Shown one piece after another: positions 23,138 to 35,809 of a stretch of 64,000 nucleotides of DNA (its first letter is position 1; the number at the start of each line of letters is the position of its first letter). The stretch comes from Coffea arabica (Eukaryota; Streptophyta; Magnoliopsida; Gentianales; Rubiaceae). The notes beneath the pieces are model-generated. The model was not told the origin of the DNA. It made no database searches and saw nothing but the letters and a program-made list of their open reading frames with translations. The stretch is from contig NC_092315.1 in the NCBI RefSeq assembly GCF_036785885.1, positions 25,460,026 through 25,524,025 of the forward strand, in the 5' to 3' direction. Position numbers and translations under genes: made by a program.

Positions 23138-26100
23138 TCAATTTGAACGAGGTTTCTTGGGTGTGGACGATGGGCTTGAGATCTCTTTAAATGCAGATGG
23201 GCAGAAATTGCTGACTGTGCATGTCCCACAATGAGGTCTCAAAGGAGTACATATTGTCTGTCCGAAGCCAACCTGCATTTAGTATTTCCAGTAGATAGAT
23301 GAAACAACATGGTCAAAAAAATAGAAAATAAAAAAAAAACTGCACTAAAATTCAAAAAGTAAAGACTTCGAATCCCCAAAACAATAGCGTTTAAAAAAAA
23401 TAGTGTTTGAAAAAAGGTTCAAAAGCATTGGATTTTTCAATGTTGCAGCAATAGTGCAAACGATAAACAAGGAGATTCATGACAAGGAACTGAAGTGTAA
23501 TCTTAATGGTGAAATCAAGTAGACAGCAACAATTGCCATACATAGTGGTTATAACTGCTTTAGTTCAGAGAAACCCTAGGACTATTAGGTTGTTTAATGA
23601 ATTCCCTTGTTTCAATTTTATTATAAGCTTTATCTTACAATTTGGACACTCTTCTACAATATGAGACTTTACATCGTTGAAACAGAGAGTTACACTTTTC
23701 CTACAGATTAGGCATCTATATTATGCTAAGGTAATGCCAAAAAACCACACAGTTGAGCATGGTAAACAATATCTCAGTTATCCAACAATACAAACTTCAA
23801 GGCCAGCACATTAGGTAGGCCACTATCCATTATGGAATCAAAAGTGCCTTTTCAATGCTTAAACAGAAACAGGACATCACCACAAGGAAAATACCAATGA
23901 AGGCGAAGCATAATTAAGATAGATAACTATCAATTACATGCATATATGAAACATGATGTTTGAGACAAGGAAATTTCGCTCAAAGCAGGAAAGAAACTGC
24001 GTCATTATTCTCTAGTAATTCTGCATTTTAGAATTAAGGGATGACCTCAATCCATTTTTGCCTAATATGTATTCCATTTATATGAAAGGAGGGGGTTCAA
24101 CATACCAGAAGTGGATTAATTGCAACCCATTCTTCTTTTGGAAGCCACAGTTGCAAGGACTCCCTTGTCTCCTCAGGCGAAGAAGTTTTCTGACAAGTAA
24201 AACTTATCAGTTAGTAGAAAGACTCACTTGATATGTAATTCTGTTCTTTCTTTCAGAATCTCTTATAAATAGTTCTTTACCCATTCCATAATATGAGGAG
24301 GGGATGGAAACAGGTCATTTAGTAAAGATAATCTGTTTTCTTATGCTTATTTCTAGCTCATTTTCCATTATCCAGAAGTAAAGTTATTAGTTGGCACAAG
24401 GATTTACCTGAAACTTAGTCCTGTTCCTTTTTCTGAATCTCTGATAAACAGTATTCTACCCATTTCTAGTGTCAGGAGGGAATGAAACTAGGTGAGCCAT
24501 GTAAAGCGTTTCTGGGTTCTTCTGCTTAACTCTAGTTCACTTTCAGTTACATTTTTTTGTTGAACGAAATATTGCAGGGCAGAAAAGATAGGTACAGCTG
24601 CTATGAAATATTTCTATTGCCCGTGAACCAACCAATCATACAGTCTATATTGCAACTGGAACAATGTTAAAGCTACAATTTGAACAGAATGTATTCATGC
24701 TATAAGCAAGTCACTTGACTGAAATACCGAATATCTAGGTTAATTTGGATGGAAAAATATTAAGTTATCAGAAAAGATAAAAAGGTATGTGTTTGAAAGG
24801 TGAAAAAAAAAGGGATTGTCAAATCCATCCTAATGCTGGAATCCTATCTTCGCAACCAGTTAATGAAAGCTCATTAGGTGCTTTCAAAATGGCAGAAATA
24901 TATAGATTTTGTAACTATTGATTTGACTATAAGACCTATGTATGTAATTTTGAACCAAAAAGAACAACAGCATTAAGGATACTAAATCTGAAGCCTATTT
25001 CATACACAGAAGTAATCCAATTCATGATTATAAATGCCGTCATACAACCAGCAAAATGCTAAAGTCTCTCTTACTGTGAACTTGCAGAATTGTATGATAT
25101 CCATTGTGGGTGAAAAGCATAATTTATTAATTCAGACATAGATCTCAGTTTCTCAGCGTGTTAGTAAAATGAAGTAGATGACATAAACCAAATCCTAGAA
25201 TTCCATCTATAGAGTAGAATATATCTTTTATAATGCACATGCCAAAAAGCATACTAATTTACCTGCTTTGTGCCAGGGCGTGATACCCAAGCAAGACGAT
25301 TACAGATTCGATGCACATGAGTATCCACACAGATACCTAGAACAATCTCCCAACCAACATTCATAACCTAAAACCAAAAGCAGATATAGATAGCTTCAGA
25401 AGTAATTAAGCTGATGAGTTAACTAAACAGATTCGATGCACATGAGTATCCACACAGACACCTAGAACAATCCCCCCACCAACATTCATAACCGAAAACC
25501 AAAAGCAGATATAGATAGCTTCAGAAGTAATTAAGCTGATGTGTTAACTAAGTTATACTCTTACCAGATGAGCCATCTTAGGACCAATCCCTGGGAGTTG
25601 AAGCAAGTCCTCCAATGTGCTTGGAATGTCCCCATCATACTTCAGTTGACAAATTTTCGCTATCTTCTTTAAGTTGGAAGCCTTTCTTGTGTAAAAACCA
25701 ACCTGATAAGGAAAGAAGTTGAAATAAGTGCACATGTTAATAGATTAACAAACAAAATGTTGGGTTAAAGGAGAATAGTTTAAATTATTACATGCTTTAT
25801 TTGAATCAAGTACCACTGTATCAGATCCACTTTCTCTGGCATTTGCTTTAGTCAGTGACATATGAAATAACTACTAACATTTCAAGTCATCAATATAAAA
25901 CAGGGAACTTAAGGCCTTGCAATATACAGACATACTGGGTAAATCAAGTTCTTAATTGTAGCTTCTTCAGTGTTGTCTAAGGCATCTGGATTAAGCAGCC
26001 CATTCTGTAAGAGCCGCTGAATGGCACCTGCACAACCATCAGACAGTACAAATGAAAAACGTGAAACTGGAAGGGTACGAAAAAAATTACTTTCTAACAC

Positions 26101-29100
26101 AATACTATAAACAATCAATGAATGCAGCCAAATATAACAGCAAGGAATTCTAACAGGCTAAGCCACACAAATAAATGCTTTATTTTCATTTTTTGTATGC
26201 AATGCTAAAAAGAATTCTTCAATGCCCCATAATTGTAACTTCACTTTTGAGATCATCACTTACAAGTTAGTCTATTTATTGGGAAATGCACATTCATTTG
26301 GTTCAATAGTCCATCCATGAATAAATACTTTTTTCCAATTTTTAAAGAGGATATACAAATGCAAACATTTAAACTTGCCATGGGTAACGTGATCTTTGGT
26401 TTGACTTGATAAGAGTGAAGATACCAAAACTGCAAATCTTCGTTCCTGGTGAAAAGAAAACAAAAAGAGAACAAAACAATATCAATAAGAACGTGATAAG
26501 TCATCTCCAGGCACCATGCAAAGATATGTCATCTGCATATATCAGTTTATGTTCAAAATTCTCTGCTTATATAAGGGAAAGCATTAGCGAACTTGTCAGC
26601 ACAATGACAGATGAAAATAACTATAATCCCTTACCATAAAGTACTTGAGACCAAAATTAGTGGTTCTTGTGAAATACAGGAAAAGCTAAGGTAAATCAAA
26701 GTAAAAACAGAGAAAGACCTCTGTCTGTTGAGGGCTGATAGCTCCAATGCAACTATGTCCTCCCAGAATTTGCATCAAAGTAATTACTACAAATGCTATT
26801 CGTATTTTGATCTTTTCGAAGCCATGAGCACAACATGCTGAACAAAAAATTTAAACAAATAAAGAACTACTTTCTTCATAAATATAAGCAACTACTATGT
26901 CGAAACAATTATAAGAGATGTTAAAACATTTTAAAGATAACAACAAAAAAGACAGTTCAACCTAGATTTTGCTAACTGTGACGGTAGTCTTTTGGCTTTT
27001 CTTTGTCCTCACCCAGGTCCATCTTGGAGATCATAGTTGTGTACTTCCAGATTGTTAAAAATTACCAGCAAATTCTTGCATCCTTTTCAAAAATAATAAG
27101 TACCCATGAGAAAATTTCACATAGTTTACATTCCTCCTTTTTAAACTAATATACATATTAAACCAGACTGACAAAGCAAAAGACAGACATGTTCAGGATA
27201 TATAATGTTTCGTTGCTCATCTTCTTTTGACTGAAAATGTAAACCATTTTCTTCAATCAGAACTTGCAAGCTGTTGTATAATTACATCATCAAGTATGCA
27301 GAAACACAAGTATCATCTCCACTAAGTGGGATATACTATAGCCTAATGGCTACTATTAATATTATTATAATTCACATTATTACTTGTTCTTTTATATGAC
27401 AACAAGATGAAGAAGATCCACATTTTGACCAATGACAAGTCGTGAGGGGATTGGTAACTAACAAAATGGAATTTAGCTTTATGAAAGCATTAGGTTTATG
27501 TTTATCAGTTGCTTGAAACTTTAAATTGCTAGGCTCATTGAGGAGTTCATAAGATCCTTACATAGCCAAAGAAGACATTATTTCTTGTACTATATATTAT
27601 TCCCCACCATCCCAAGATTCAGACTCCAAAACCCCTTTGCTTCAGGTTTTGTCCATAGACTGATTACCCAGTACACTAGATGAAGCTGCAACTGTGCCTT
27701 TTGCAAGCACAGAACTTAGCTCTACTATAACGCAAATTTAATAAAGACAAACTATAAAAATGTGTAGACAATTCACCCTCCGTATAATGTGATCCTCATT
27801 TCATTCTCAAATTACACTTGATTACATTAAATGAATTTCATTCCTGATCCTCACCAGATAATGGGAAAATTGTAATACAATTTCCCTTTCTCACATTCCT
27901 ATTCAACCTTTCATACCGAAAGGAAGAAACAAAAATTTAGCCCTTACCACCAATAGCCAAAAACTGGAATCAAATGTATTTTCACTTCTTCATACCAGGA
28001 AGTGCAACATGTAACATCTAAGTATAAAACATTTTAAGATGATAATGTCAAAAGGAAAATAGAAGGGAAAGACTGCACTAGAAATTTTGCTATAATATGC
28101 CTCACAATTCCTGAGGAATAGAACCACAATGCAGGTCAAATAATCACTGCTTCCAATCGCTTTTTATGGAATTTGTATTGAATTAACTTCCATGGATTTC
28201 ATACAAATGGAAAAATTAGTTAGATATCTTCCTGAGTGCTACAGAACATAAATTTGGCACTTGATCGTACTTGGACTCCAGATGGTGATAAAGCTGGTAG
28301 AACTAAGCCCAGGCCTTTCATCTAACTACTTGAGCTGGCACTTGTGAACACATTAGCTATGAAATTGGTGCCACAACAATGGCTTTTTGTATGGGCTCTG
28401 CAAGTGTGAGAAAATATATTCACTGATACATGCATAAACACATGTACTCCTTTAGGCTAGAGTAGTAAATAAATTCTTTTTCCCTCCGAGAAAGTTCAAG
28501 CAAGGTCAAAAGCTGGTTCTGGGGCAAGTGAATTTTGTCTAGTAGTCTCCCTTTCAGTTGGCAACTACAATCTCAGGCTAGGAAAATTCCAGTAATCTCT
28601 GGGTCCATATCTGAAGATGAACTAAAGGGACAAGGCAGCTTTTCAATGTCCTAGCTTCCATCAGAGAAAGAACACATAGTTTCCCAAATATAAAGTTCAA
28701 TTTCTACATAAATGAATTACGAGAGAGAGAAAGGGAGAGAGAGGGAGGGACAGGGATTAGACTTTTCAAACTCTTTGTTCCCTAATCCCCCCTCCTCCCT
28801 TTCCCCAAAAAAAAAAAAAAAGAACCAATGACAGATTAATGCTCCCATGGAATCAATCATGTCACAGAAAAAAAAAAACAACATAGAAAAACATTCACAA
28901 ATTACAGGATATATGAAATTGAAAATTGAACCATGTGCATTTATTAGAGAGAGAATCATAGACTGAACATTCACAAGCATCAATACTCACATTCAGAATA
29001 ATTATTGAACACAGTATAGATGCCCAACAAAAATACATTAGATAAACAGGGAATTCCATCAGGACTACTAATAACATGAGCAAGATATGAAAGGAGAGAC

Positions 29101-32100
29101 TTAAACCTAAATATTAACAGTCTCCAATATCCCATTTCCAACACTCTATTCCTTAATGTAAAGGATTTATTTTCCCTATTTTTTAATAGAAAATTACCTT
29201 AGGAGGAAGAGAATTTCCAGCTTTCTCACAACCCATGGAATCAACTGGTGCATCTTCTGAAGATCTCATTCTGCGAATTCTTTCAAGAACTTTTTCCCAA
29301 TTTTCAGGAGCTTGAGCTGAAATAAATAAACTGCAAAATCTCAGGCTCACTTTAAATGTTAAATCAACAAAATTAGATACAAAATATAGACAATCTGCAA
29401 TCCATCTCTACTCTCCATCATATAACACAAGAAAAGAAGACTCCACTGACAAAGTATCCCTAAAGGATTAGGAAAGCTATAAAAAACTTTCTAGGAGACG
29501 AAAAATAATCTATTCATTGATGAAAAGGGATAATACAATTGATAGATTTACTTTCTGACTATACACTAAGGCATCATCAATTTCAGGAAAGCAAACTCCA
29601 CTGAAGTGTATCGTAATTCCAGTAAATAAATTAATGTCTAAAATTAATAGTAAGCAAACTAATGTCTAAAATTAGGCTGACCTCCCCACAAGTTTGTATC
29701 CTACTGACCCTAAGCTTTTATATCATGTACACAAGTCTACATTGTCAACGACAATTTTACATGAAATCCTATTATTACAATAAGCAGTATAATATAAGGT
29801 GAAAATCCATGTTCGTAATTTTGTTTCCAGTAGAAAACCTGCCAAGAGATGTCCAAATAATTTTCGGAACTACAGAGGACACATAACTAATTATGATGAA
29901 TCTCATGGGAATAAATGTAATATTACCTACCATTTTATAGCTAGCCAAATCTTTTTTATGCTAAGCTGAGAAAATGCAAATAGATCGTTTTATGTTAAAC
30001 AGCATCAAAGGTCTCCACAATCATCAATTAGAGAACCAATTATGTTCATGGTGAAAAAAAGAAAGAAAACAATATGCACCATGATCATGACTCAATTGAT
30101 CAACTTAACCTCAAATATTGAATAAATATAGCTACTCAATAAACCTGATATTAATCTTAGACATAAATAGGGAAAATATTGAAAAGATAAACCAACTCTA
30201 GGAACATGGCATTAATTTTGAAATAACCAGGAAACTTGACTCTCTCCATCCCTCCCGCTCCCCCACTGACCACCACCCCCTCCCCCCGGCTCTTAACCAA
30301 CAATAACAAAAGCTCAATGCTATCTGTGCATGTGTATTTCCATGTACGTGTGTGTATTTCCAATCTTCTGGTTCATCGCTAGAACTAAAAGCTGCTCTAC
30401 ATACATTACAAGCCTGTAATGCACACAACTGGGAAGGAATACATGACATGTTATAAATGATTCTGGTGTGTGAAAGCTATAAAAAAAACACATGGAAATT
30501 TAGCAATTTATGAAATATAAGAGATGTTCAATGTACAAAACTAGAGGTGTCAAAATGGGTGATTTGGGCGGGTTTGGGTTGGGTAACATGGATAATGGGT
30601 ATAAGTGAGTCAACCCATTTATACCCATTTAATTAGATGAGTATAAATGGGTAAGTTAAAAAATGAATTGGGTAACCCAATTACCCATTTATAACCCATT
30701 TATTTTAACTTGTTGTAAATTCATTTAAATTTACTTTTACAAACTAAATTATCAATTTATACCATCCTTTGCACCCATCATTAGTTTAAAATATTTATTT
30801 ATAATGCTCAATAAACCTAATTATCAATTTTTTTTCCATATATAATCTATGTCACAAAATTACATACTATTTAAAAATTAAACAATAAGAATACAAAAAT
30901 TTGAACTAAGTACTATAAAAGTTAACATAAAAACTTAATCCAAAAATTTTAAACTTCTAGCATTTTTTCGTGTGTAAATTTAAAATTTCATTTTGGAAAA
31001 TAAGAAAAGAGGCTAAAACTTATCACAAATTGGTAATGGTGAAAAATGAGCAAGTTAACAAACTAAGAGAAAATAAAATGATAAGATAAAACCAACAAAT
31101 AATAATAATAATGAAACAAAAGTAGTTAACATCATGACAAAATGAAAATTTTGAAAAAAAAAAATGGGTGGGGGAAGAGAGGAGGTTTGGGTGAAAACAA
31201 TTTTAAATGGGTTAATTGGGTTTGATGGGTTACCCAATAATACCCAATTAAGAAAAGGGTATTATTGGGTAACCCATTTATACCCATATGCAAAAATTTA
31301 AGATACCCATACCCATCTATTCATGGGCAGGTATGGGTAAATTTAGTTAAATGGGTTTGTTTGACAGCTATATACAAAACCATAAAGATGTCATTGTACT
31401 GTTTGTTTTGCATATGTGATAACTAAAGTCCTCAACTTATTGTAATTTGAATTTATGAAACTGCATATGCTGAAGACTTCACCAATAATAGCTATTTCCT
31501 CTTAACGTATAGAAACATCAGTTCTGTCGATAAATGCAATGTTAAAGAGCTAAAGAAAGAACTAACTTGAGTAGGAATAGCCACATTTCTTTCCATATGC
31601 AAAATCTTCAATGTCAGGTAGACTGCAAAGCTGCAACAATCCTACTAAGTTACAATTGGACTTTAACAAGATATTGCATCAATGAAGTGTAGCTAACCAC
31701 TTTAGGATCCTTTAAATGCAAAAATATTCAAAACGTACAAGACAACTCAACAAGCATGATTCCACATATTTCCGTAGAAGGCAACTTTTAAATCATTTTT
31801 TAGGAAACAAGCACAAAATTCTTTTTCCTTATAGAGATGGCTGCATGTTACATAATTCACAAAATCTAAAACCATTATTTTTTCAAAACACAACCAAAAC
31901 TCGCCCACAACTTTGGCTCCTTTAGAACAAAATTGCTATTTACAACACTAATAAACAAATTTACATTGTAGAAAGGTTGAGGCCTCAGGACTTAGAGGTC
32001 CTTCAAATCCCCCTGCTCCTCCACTCAGCTTCTTAATTCCCACAACTCCCCTGCTAGAAGAAAATTCTTAAAAAAATTACATTGCACAAATTACTGCAAA

Positions 32101-34113
32101 CTAGCTGCCAAGGAAGAAACAAAAGTGTGAGGAAACAGCTATGGAGCTCTAGAGTGAAACATAAACTGAAGCATTTCATGTGGAAGTGCTTGAAGAACTG
32201 TCTACCTGTTAACAAAGTGCTTAACAGGAGGACTGGGAAAAGGGAAAAGTGCTGCTACAGATGTGGGGAAGGCGTAGAAACGTTGGAGCACATGCTCTTT
32301 GAATGTGAATATGCAAAAAGAATCTGGAAGCTAGCTCCAATAAACTGGGAAGGACTAAATGATCTCCAATTCAACTTTTGGAGATGGTGGGTGGGATTAC
32401 TGCAGGCTAAGGAAAGACCTGATGGAAAAGATCATCTTGACCTGACAATTAACACCCTTTGGCAGATATGGAAAGATAGAAATAGAGTAACACATGGACA
32501 ACAAGCAAGGGAAGAACTGATTTGTGTACAAAAGGCTCAACAGGAATGGTAGGAGTTCAAGGAAGCTGAGGAAGAAGGAAGACGAGAATGCATTGCTGAA
32601 ACAACTCAACATCATCCGAGCAGGAACTGGAATCCTCCTGAGCAAGGGATCATCAAAATCAATGCTGATGCTGCTATTTGTTTTCAAATGAACAGAACAG
32701 GAAAAGGAATAGTGGCTAGAGACTGCAGAGGAGACCTATTGAAGGCCTGGGCACTACAGGAACAAAAAAACGGAGAACCCCTCATTGTAGAAGCTTTAGC
32801 AATACGTAGTGCATTGCTGATGGGAAAGGAAGCAGGCTGGAGTAAAATTGAAGTCCAATCTAACTGCAAAGGCCTAATAGAGAGAATCCGATCAGGCAAA
32901 GACAGCAATATTGAGATGACACTGGAAGATATACAGGAATTGAGAGAGCTGTTTGACCAATGCAATTTCTCTTTTGTTCATAGATCAGGAAATGAAGTTT
33001 GTCATAGGCTAGCAAAATTTGCATCTAAGGTAGTTAATGATGTAAAGTGGGACACTAGTTTCCCAATGTGGATCAAAGATCTTGCACAGAAAGACTATAG
33101 GACAGTTGTTCCTTTTTGTAACTAACACTCATATTATCAAGTTAATGATATAATACAATTAAATGCCGTTTTGACAAAATAAAATTACTGCAAATAAGTC
33201 AGCAATTTTGAGATTCTTACTGTAAAGGGCACCTACACTGATTTGTGTAACACATGTACAGCTCAATATACACAAAGAAATTTATAATTCACACTGAAAT
33301 CAGTGCAGTGGCAATTAATATAACCATATTTTGAATGCTGTGTATCACTTAGGCGATGGAGCTCTGCAATTTTCACAAATCCTCTCACATGCAATCAACT
33401 TGGGGATTCAGGGATTCTTATTCCATTTCAAAAGAGTAATGAACAACCATCAACTTAATTTTCACTACAAAACAAGAGAATTGCTTTTCATTATTACATT
33501 TCTTATTGATGTCCAGACAAGCCGCTATCACAGCCAAAAAAAAAAACATTCAAAGAATCCTATACGACTATAACTATGAAATGCTGTAAGATACACAACA
33601 ATGAGCTGTGAATATTAAAGAATAGAATAAAAATTTCTTATATATATGAAAATGTTAAAAAAATACAAAGACAGTAATTGAAAAAAAAAATCAAAAATAA
33701 AAATAAAAGTCAGTCTTACCTGCTGCTGCCGAGGTTCTTCAGCCTTAACCTCCTCCTTTGGACTAATTTCTAGACTCTTTTTTGCTCTCTTTTTCCTAAC
33801 AAAGACTCGAATATTTGCAGCAGAACCTCCATTGCAGCTTTCATCACCTGACAGTCATGAATATAAAAGATGCATCGGACAGCACAAACAAATTTTTTTA
33901 AAAAAATAGCCAAAAAAGAAATACAAAGAGAAAACAAGAACTAAACGAAAATGGGTCATAGTGACCTGGGTTTTTCTTATGGTTTGAAGTTGGAATCTGG
34001 ATTTTGGATGAAAATCGGGTTTGGGACATCTTTCGGATTGTTCTGTTGCTGAAGGAGACGATTCGCGCCGTAACGGAAAGCAATATTGCGTTTCGGAGAA
34101 GAGGGACTGACAT
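23138..34113 (-). CDS. NTH1: Endonuclease III homolog NTH1 (DNA glycosylase/AP lyase), 10 exons
   Basis: It removes oxidised pyrimidines and cleaves at abasic sites in base-excision repair; plant NTH1 proteins act in plastid nucleoids and possibly the nucleus. Exons in gene order: 34113-33966, 33847-33720, 31630-31567, 29316-29198, 26445-26379, 26027-25936, 25702-25565, 25367-25263, 24189-24106, 23272-23138. Phases agree throughout and give 359 aa, close to plant NTH1. The N-terminus (1-50) is Ser/Arg-rich with hardly any acidic residues, like an organelle transit peptide; a basic patch RKKRAKK follows at 67-73. Exon 5 has [19 protein letters not shown]. Exon 7 holds the helix-hairpin-helix [11 protein letters not shown] with catalytic Lys248; exon 8 has [10 protein letters not shown] with catalytic Asp267. 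The last exon has the 4Fe-4S ligands Cys323, 330, 333 and 339 (C-X6-C-X2-C-X5-C). All active-site features are intact. Introns 2 and 3 carry transposons; intron 5 starts with GC. Confidence 0.96.
25302..25551 (-). repeat. 125-bp tandem duplication containing the first 66 bp of NTH1 exon 8
   Basis: Copies are 25302-25426 and 25427-25551, with five mismatches by my count. The unit holds the 5' 66 bp of exon 8 plus 59 bp of intron 7. In the copy that transcription reaches first (25427-25551), the splice acceptor TTTTAG has become TTTTCG; in the copy joined to the rest of exon 8 the acceptor is intact. Use of the upstream copy would add 125 nt and shift the frame. Confidence 0.95.
26028..26378 (-). 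other. NTH1 intron 5, non-canonical GC-AG intron
   Basis: The exon sequence CAT G is followed by GCAAGT, the standard GC-donor consensus, and the acceptor is TTGTGCAG before GTGCCATT. Joining here gives ...KDHVTHG-AIQRLL..., which matches the conserved protein. The nearest GT (3 bases further on) would put exon 6 out of frame. Confidence 0.88.
26446..29197 (-). other. NTH1 intron 4 (2.75 kb)
   Basis: Canonical GT-AG. No transposon ends are recognised inside; it contains a (GA)n-rich tract at 28720-28752 and A- or T-runs. Open frames here are not gene-like. Confidence 0.8.
28720..28752 (+). repeat. GA-rich microsatellite
   Basis: Imperfect GAGAGAGA/GGGAGAGAGAGGGAGGG run inside NTH1 intron 4. 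Confidence 0.85.
30542..31372. mobile_element. Non-autonomous hAT-like element (831 bp) in NTH1 intron 3
   Basis: Termini are TAGAGGTGTCAAA at the left and, read in reverse, TATAGCTGTCAAA at the right, flanked by a perfect 8-bp duplication TACAAAAC (30534-30541 and 31373-31380). Eight base pairs and this terminus type are hAT hallmarks. The interior is AT-rich, with many TACCCAT/ATGGGTA words near both ends forming extended subterminal inverted repeats. No transposase is present. Confidence 0.9.
31631..33719 (-). other. NTH1 intron 2 (2.1 kb), enlarged by a LINE
   Basis: Canonical GT-AG. About half the intron is the LINE at 32101-33181; without it the intron would be near 1 kb. No other features are recognised. 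Confidence 0.85.
32101..33181 (+). mobile_element. 5'-truncated LINE, antisense in NTH1 intron 2
   Basis: It encodes the C-terminal end of a plant L1-type ORF2: a zf-RVT zinc-binding motif ([19 protein letters not shown]), a linker, then an RNase H-like domain (INADAAICF, a Glu in [12 protein letters not shown], and [17 protein letters not shown]), ending with TAA at 33123-33125. The frame is uninterrupted except for one TAG at 32550-32552, where TGG (Trp) is likely ancestral. A perfect 13-bp duplication AAATTACTGCAAA flanks it (32088-32100 and 33182-33194), and the 3' end is A-rich (GACAAAATAAA). The exact duplication and single stop suggest a recent insertion. Confidence 0.9.
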
Positions 34114-34356
34114 TTAGTAGGATAAAATCTAACAATTATTTACTTGTTTATGTTTCATTAATTTGTCTGGGGTTTAACTGGCATCCTCTACAGCTGGTTT
34201 GGGAGTTTAGGATAGAAAAGAAAAAAAGAGAGAGTTTAAGTTACAAGAGAAAAGAAAAGAGGAAGGAAGAGATTTTAATTTTGATGATATTGTTCCGAAG
34301 TTTAGAAAAGAAATGAAATAATATTGGATACATATGAATAATATTTTGTTTAATAG
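34114..34356 (-). promoter_or_regulatory. NTH1 upstream region cut short by a transposon
   Basis: Only 243 bp separate the NTH1 ATG from the target duplication of the hAT-like element at 34365-35270. No clear TATA box is seen. The stretch has GA/AG-rich runs (34216-34275) on the plus strand, that is CT-rich on the coding strand, as is common in plant core promoters and leaders. Confidence 0.4.
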
Positions 34357-34364
34357 ATATTTAG

Positions 34365-35270
34365 TAGAGCTGGCAATTTGTCCCAAGTCCCAATGGGCTA
34401 CCCATGCCCAAAGGAACTTTGGGCGGGATGGGTATTATAATTTGGTATTGGGTTTAAGTTGGGACACATCCCAACTATACCCATTAATGAATGGGAAAGG
34501 ATGGGAAATACTTGGGTACCCATTGGGCTCAAATGGCAAGGGCTCCGTTTGGATTAGCTGTTTTTGGTAGGTGTTTTTGAAATATTTTATTGTAGCAGTG
34601 TATATGAAAAATTTTTACTATAAAATTTTTTTGAAATATTTGATATATTAATATGGATGGGATGTTTCTTGAGTTATTGTATATTACTGTAACATTGAAT
34701 TTGAAAAACTTATTTTTTGAAAAAAAAGTCAATCCAAACGGAATCTTAGATTCAAAAATTATCTTTAACAATTTTTATAGTCATACCAGCGAATATAATC
34801 TAGTAGTCTTCCTAGTCATTATCCACAAGAATTTCCAGCATTTCAGTTAGTTTAGACCTGTCATCCTTGGACAATGATAAGGATAAATATTCAACATCCT
34901 AAGGACCTTGGCCATCTTGATATATGTTGGAATATGACTGTATATCTATTTTTTCCTTTATTTGTTAATCCAATTTTTGGTGGGAATCTTGAGTATAAAG
35001 CACTTGCATGTTTATTTAATAAAACTAAAAGAAATTTAATAAATCAAAAATATTAAAATTATATAAAAATAAAAAATGAATTAAAGGAAAAAAAATATGT
35101 AGAAAATGGATTTGGGTATTGGGCGGGATCAATCTAAACCCATCCCAAAATGATCCCGCCCAAGTTAGTCCCAAAACACATATGGGTAAGGTTGGGCCCA
35201 AACCCATATGACTCGGTTCCATCTCAAACCCAAGCAAATCCCGCCCATCCCGCCTATTTTGCCACCTCTA
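34365..35270. mobile_element. Non-autonomous hAT-like element (906 bp) upstream of NTH1
   Basis: Termini are TAGAGCTGGCAATTT and, reversed, TAGAGGTGGCAAAAT, with a perfect 8-bp duplication ATATTTAG (34357-34364 and 35271-35278). As in the element at 30542-31372, the subterminal parts are rich in GGGTA/CCCAT words, so the two belong to related families. A smaller candidate MITE lies inside at 34541-34745. No transposase is present. Confidence 0.9.
34541..34745. mobile_element. Candidate MITE nested in the hAT-like element
   Basis: GGCTCCGTTTGGATT at the left faces AATCCAAACGGAATC at the right (13 of 15 inverted matches). Such TCCGTTTGGATT termini are frequent in plant MITEs. No target duplication can be seen, so the exact limits and class are uncertain. 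Confidence 0.45.
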
Positions 35271-35809
35271 ATATTTAGGAATAAAAGTGGCATTTTAATA
35301 AATTTTATAAAGCTTGTTACAACTTTCTTTCATTTTTCGTCCAAGTTATCTTCTCTCACTTTATTTTTCTTTTCCCACCAAATCTAAGCTCCCAAACATT
35401 AGTAGCAATTCAGCCAATAGTTGTATTTAGAGGTTATTTTAATGGACTAGAACAAATATTTAGAAGATGTTTTAGGTATTTCACACCATTTTAAGGATCA
35501 GATTAAACTTTCGTTTCTTTTCTCGCCAAATCTAAGCTTGCAAGCGTTCATAGCAACTTTGCCAATACTTGTATTTAAAGGATATTTTAATGGACTAGAA
35601 CAGATCCATTACCTCAGGAGATTTCTCCATCTCCTCTGCATGGGGGATGATGCAGCAAAGACACAATGTGTCCATGATTGACTCCTTGACTTGGAGCTCT
35701 CTCGTGCCGGTAAAGGTGCCGTTCTTTATTTGGAGGGCGAAAAGAGGTTTCATGTCCACTGATTGTGAATTACAACGGAAAGGAGTATTGTTGCCTTCAA
35801 AATGCGTAG

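Noticed and set aside
26256..26504. Separate protein on the minus strand in NTH1 intron sequence
   Set aside because: Only the 67-nt exon 5 inside it is coding; the remainder is intron and the apparent start is upstream intron sequence.
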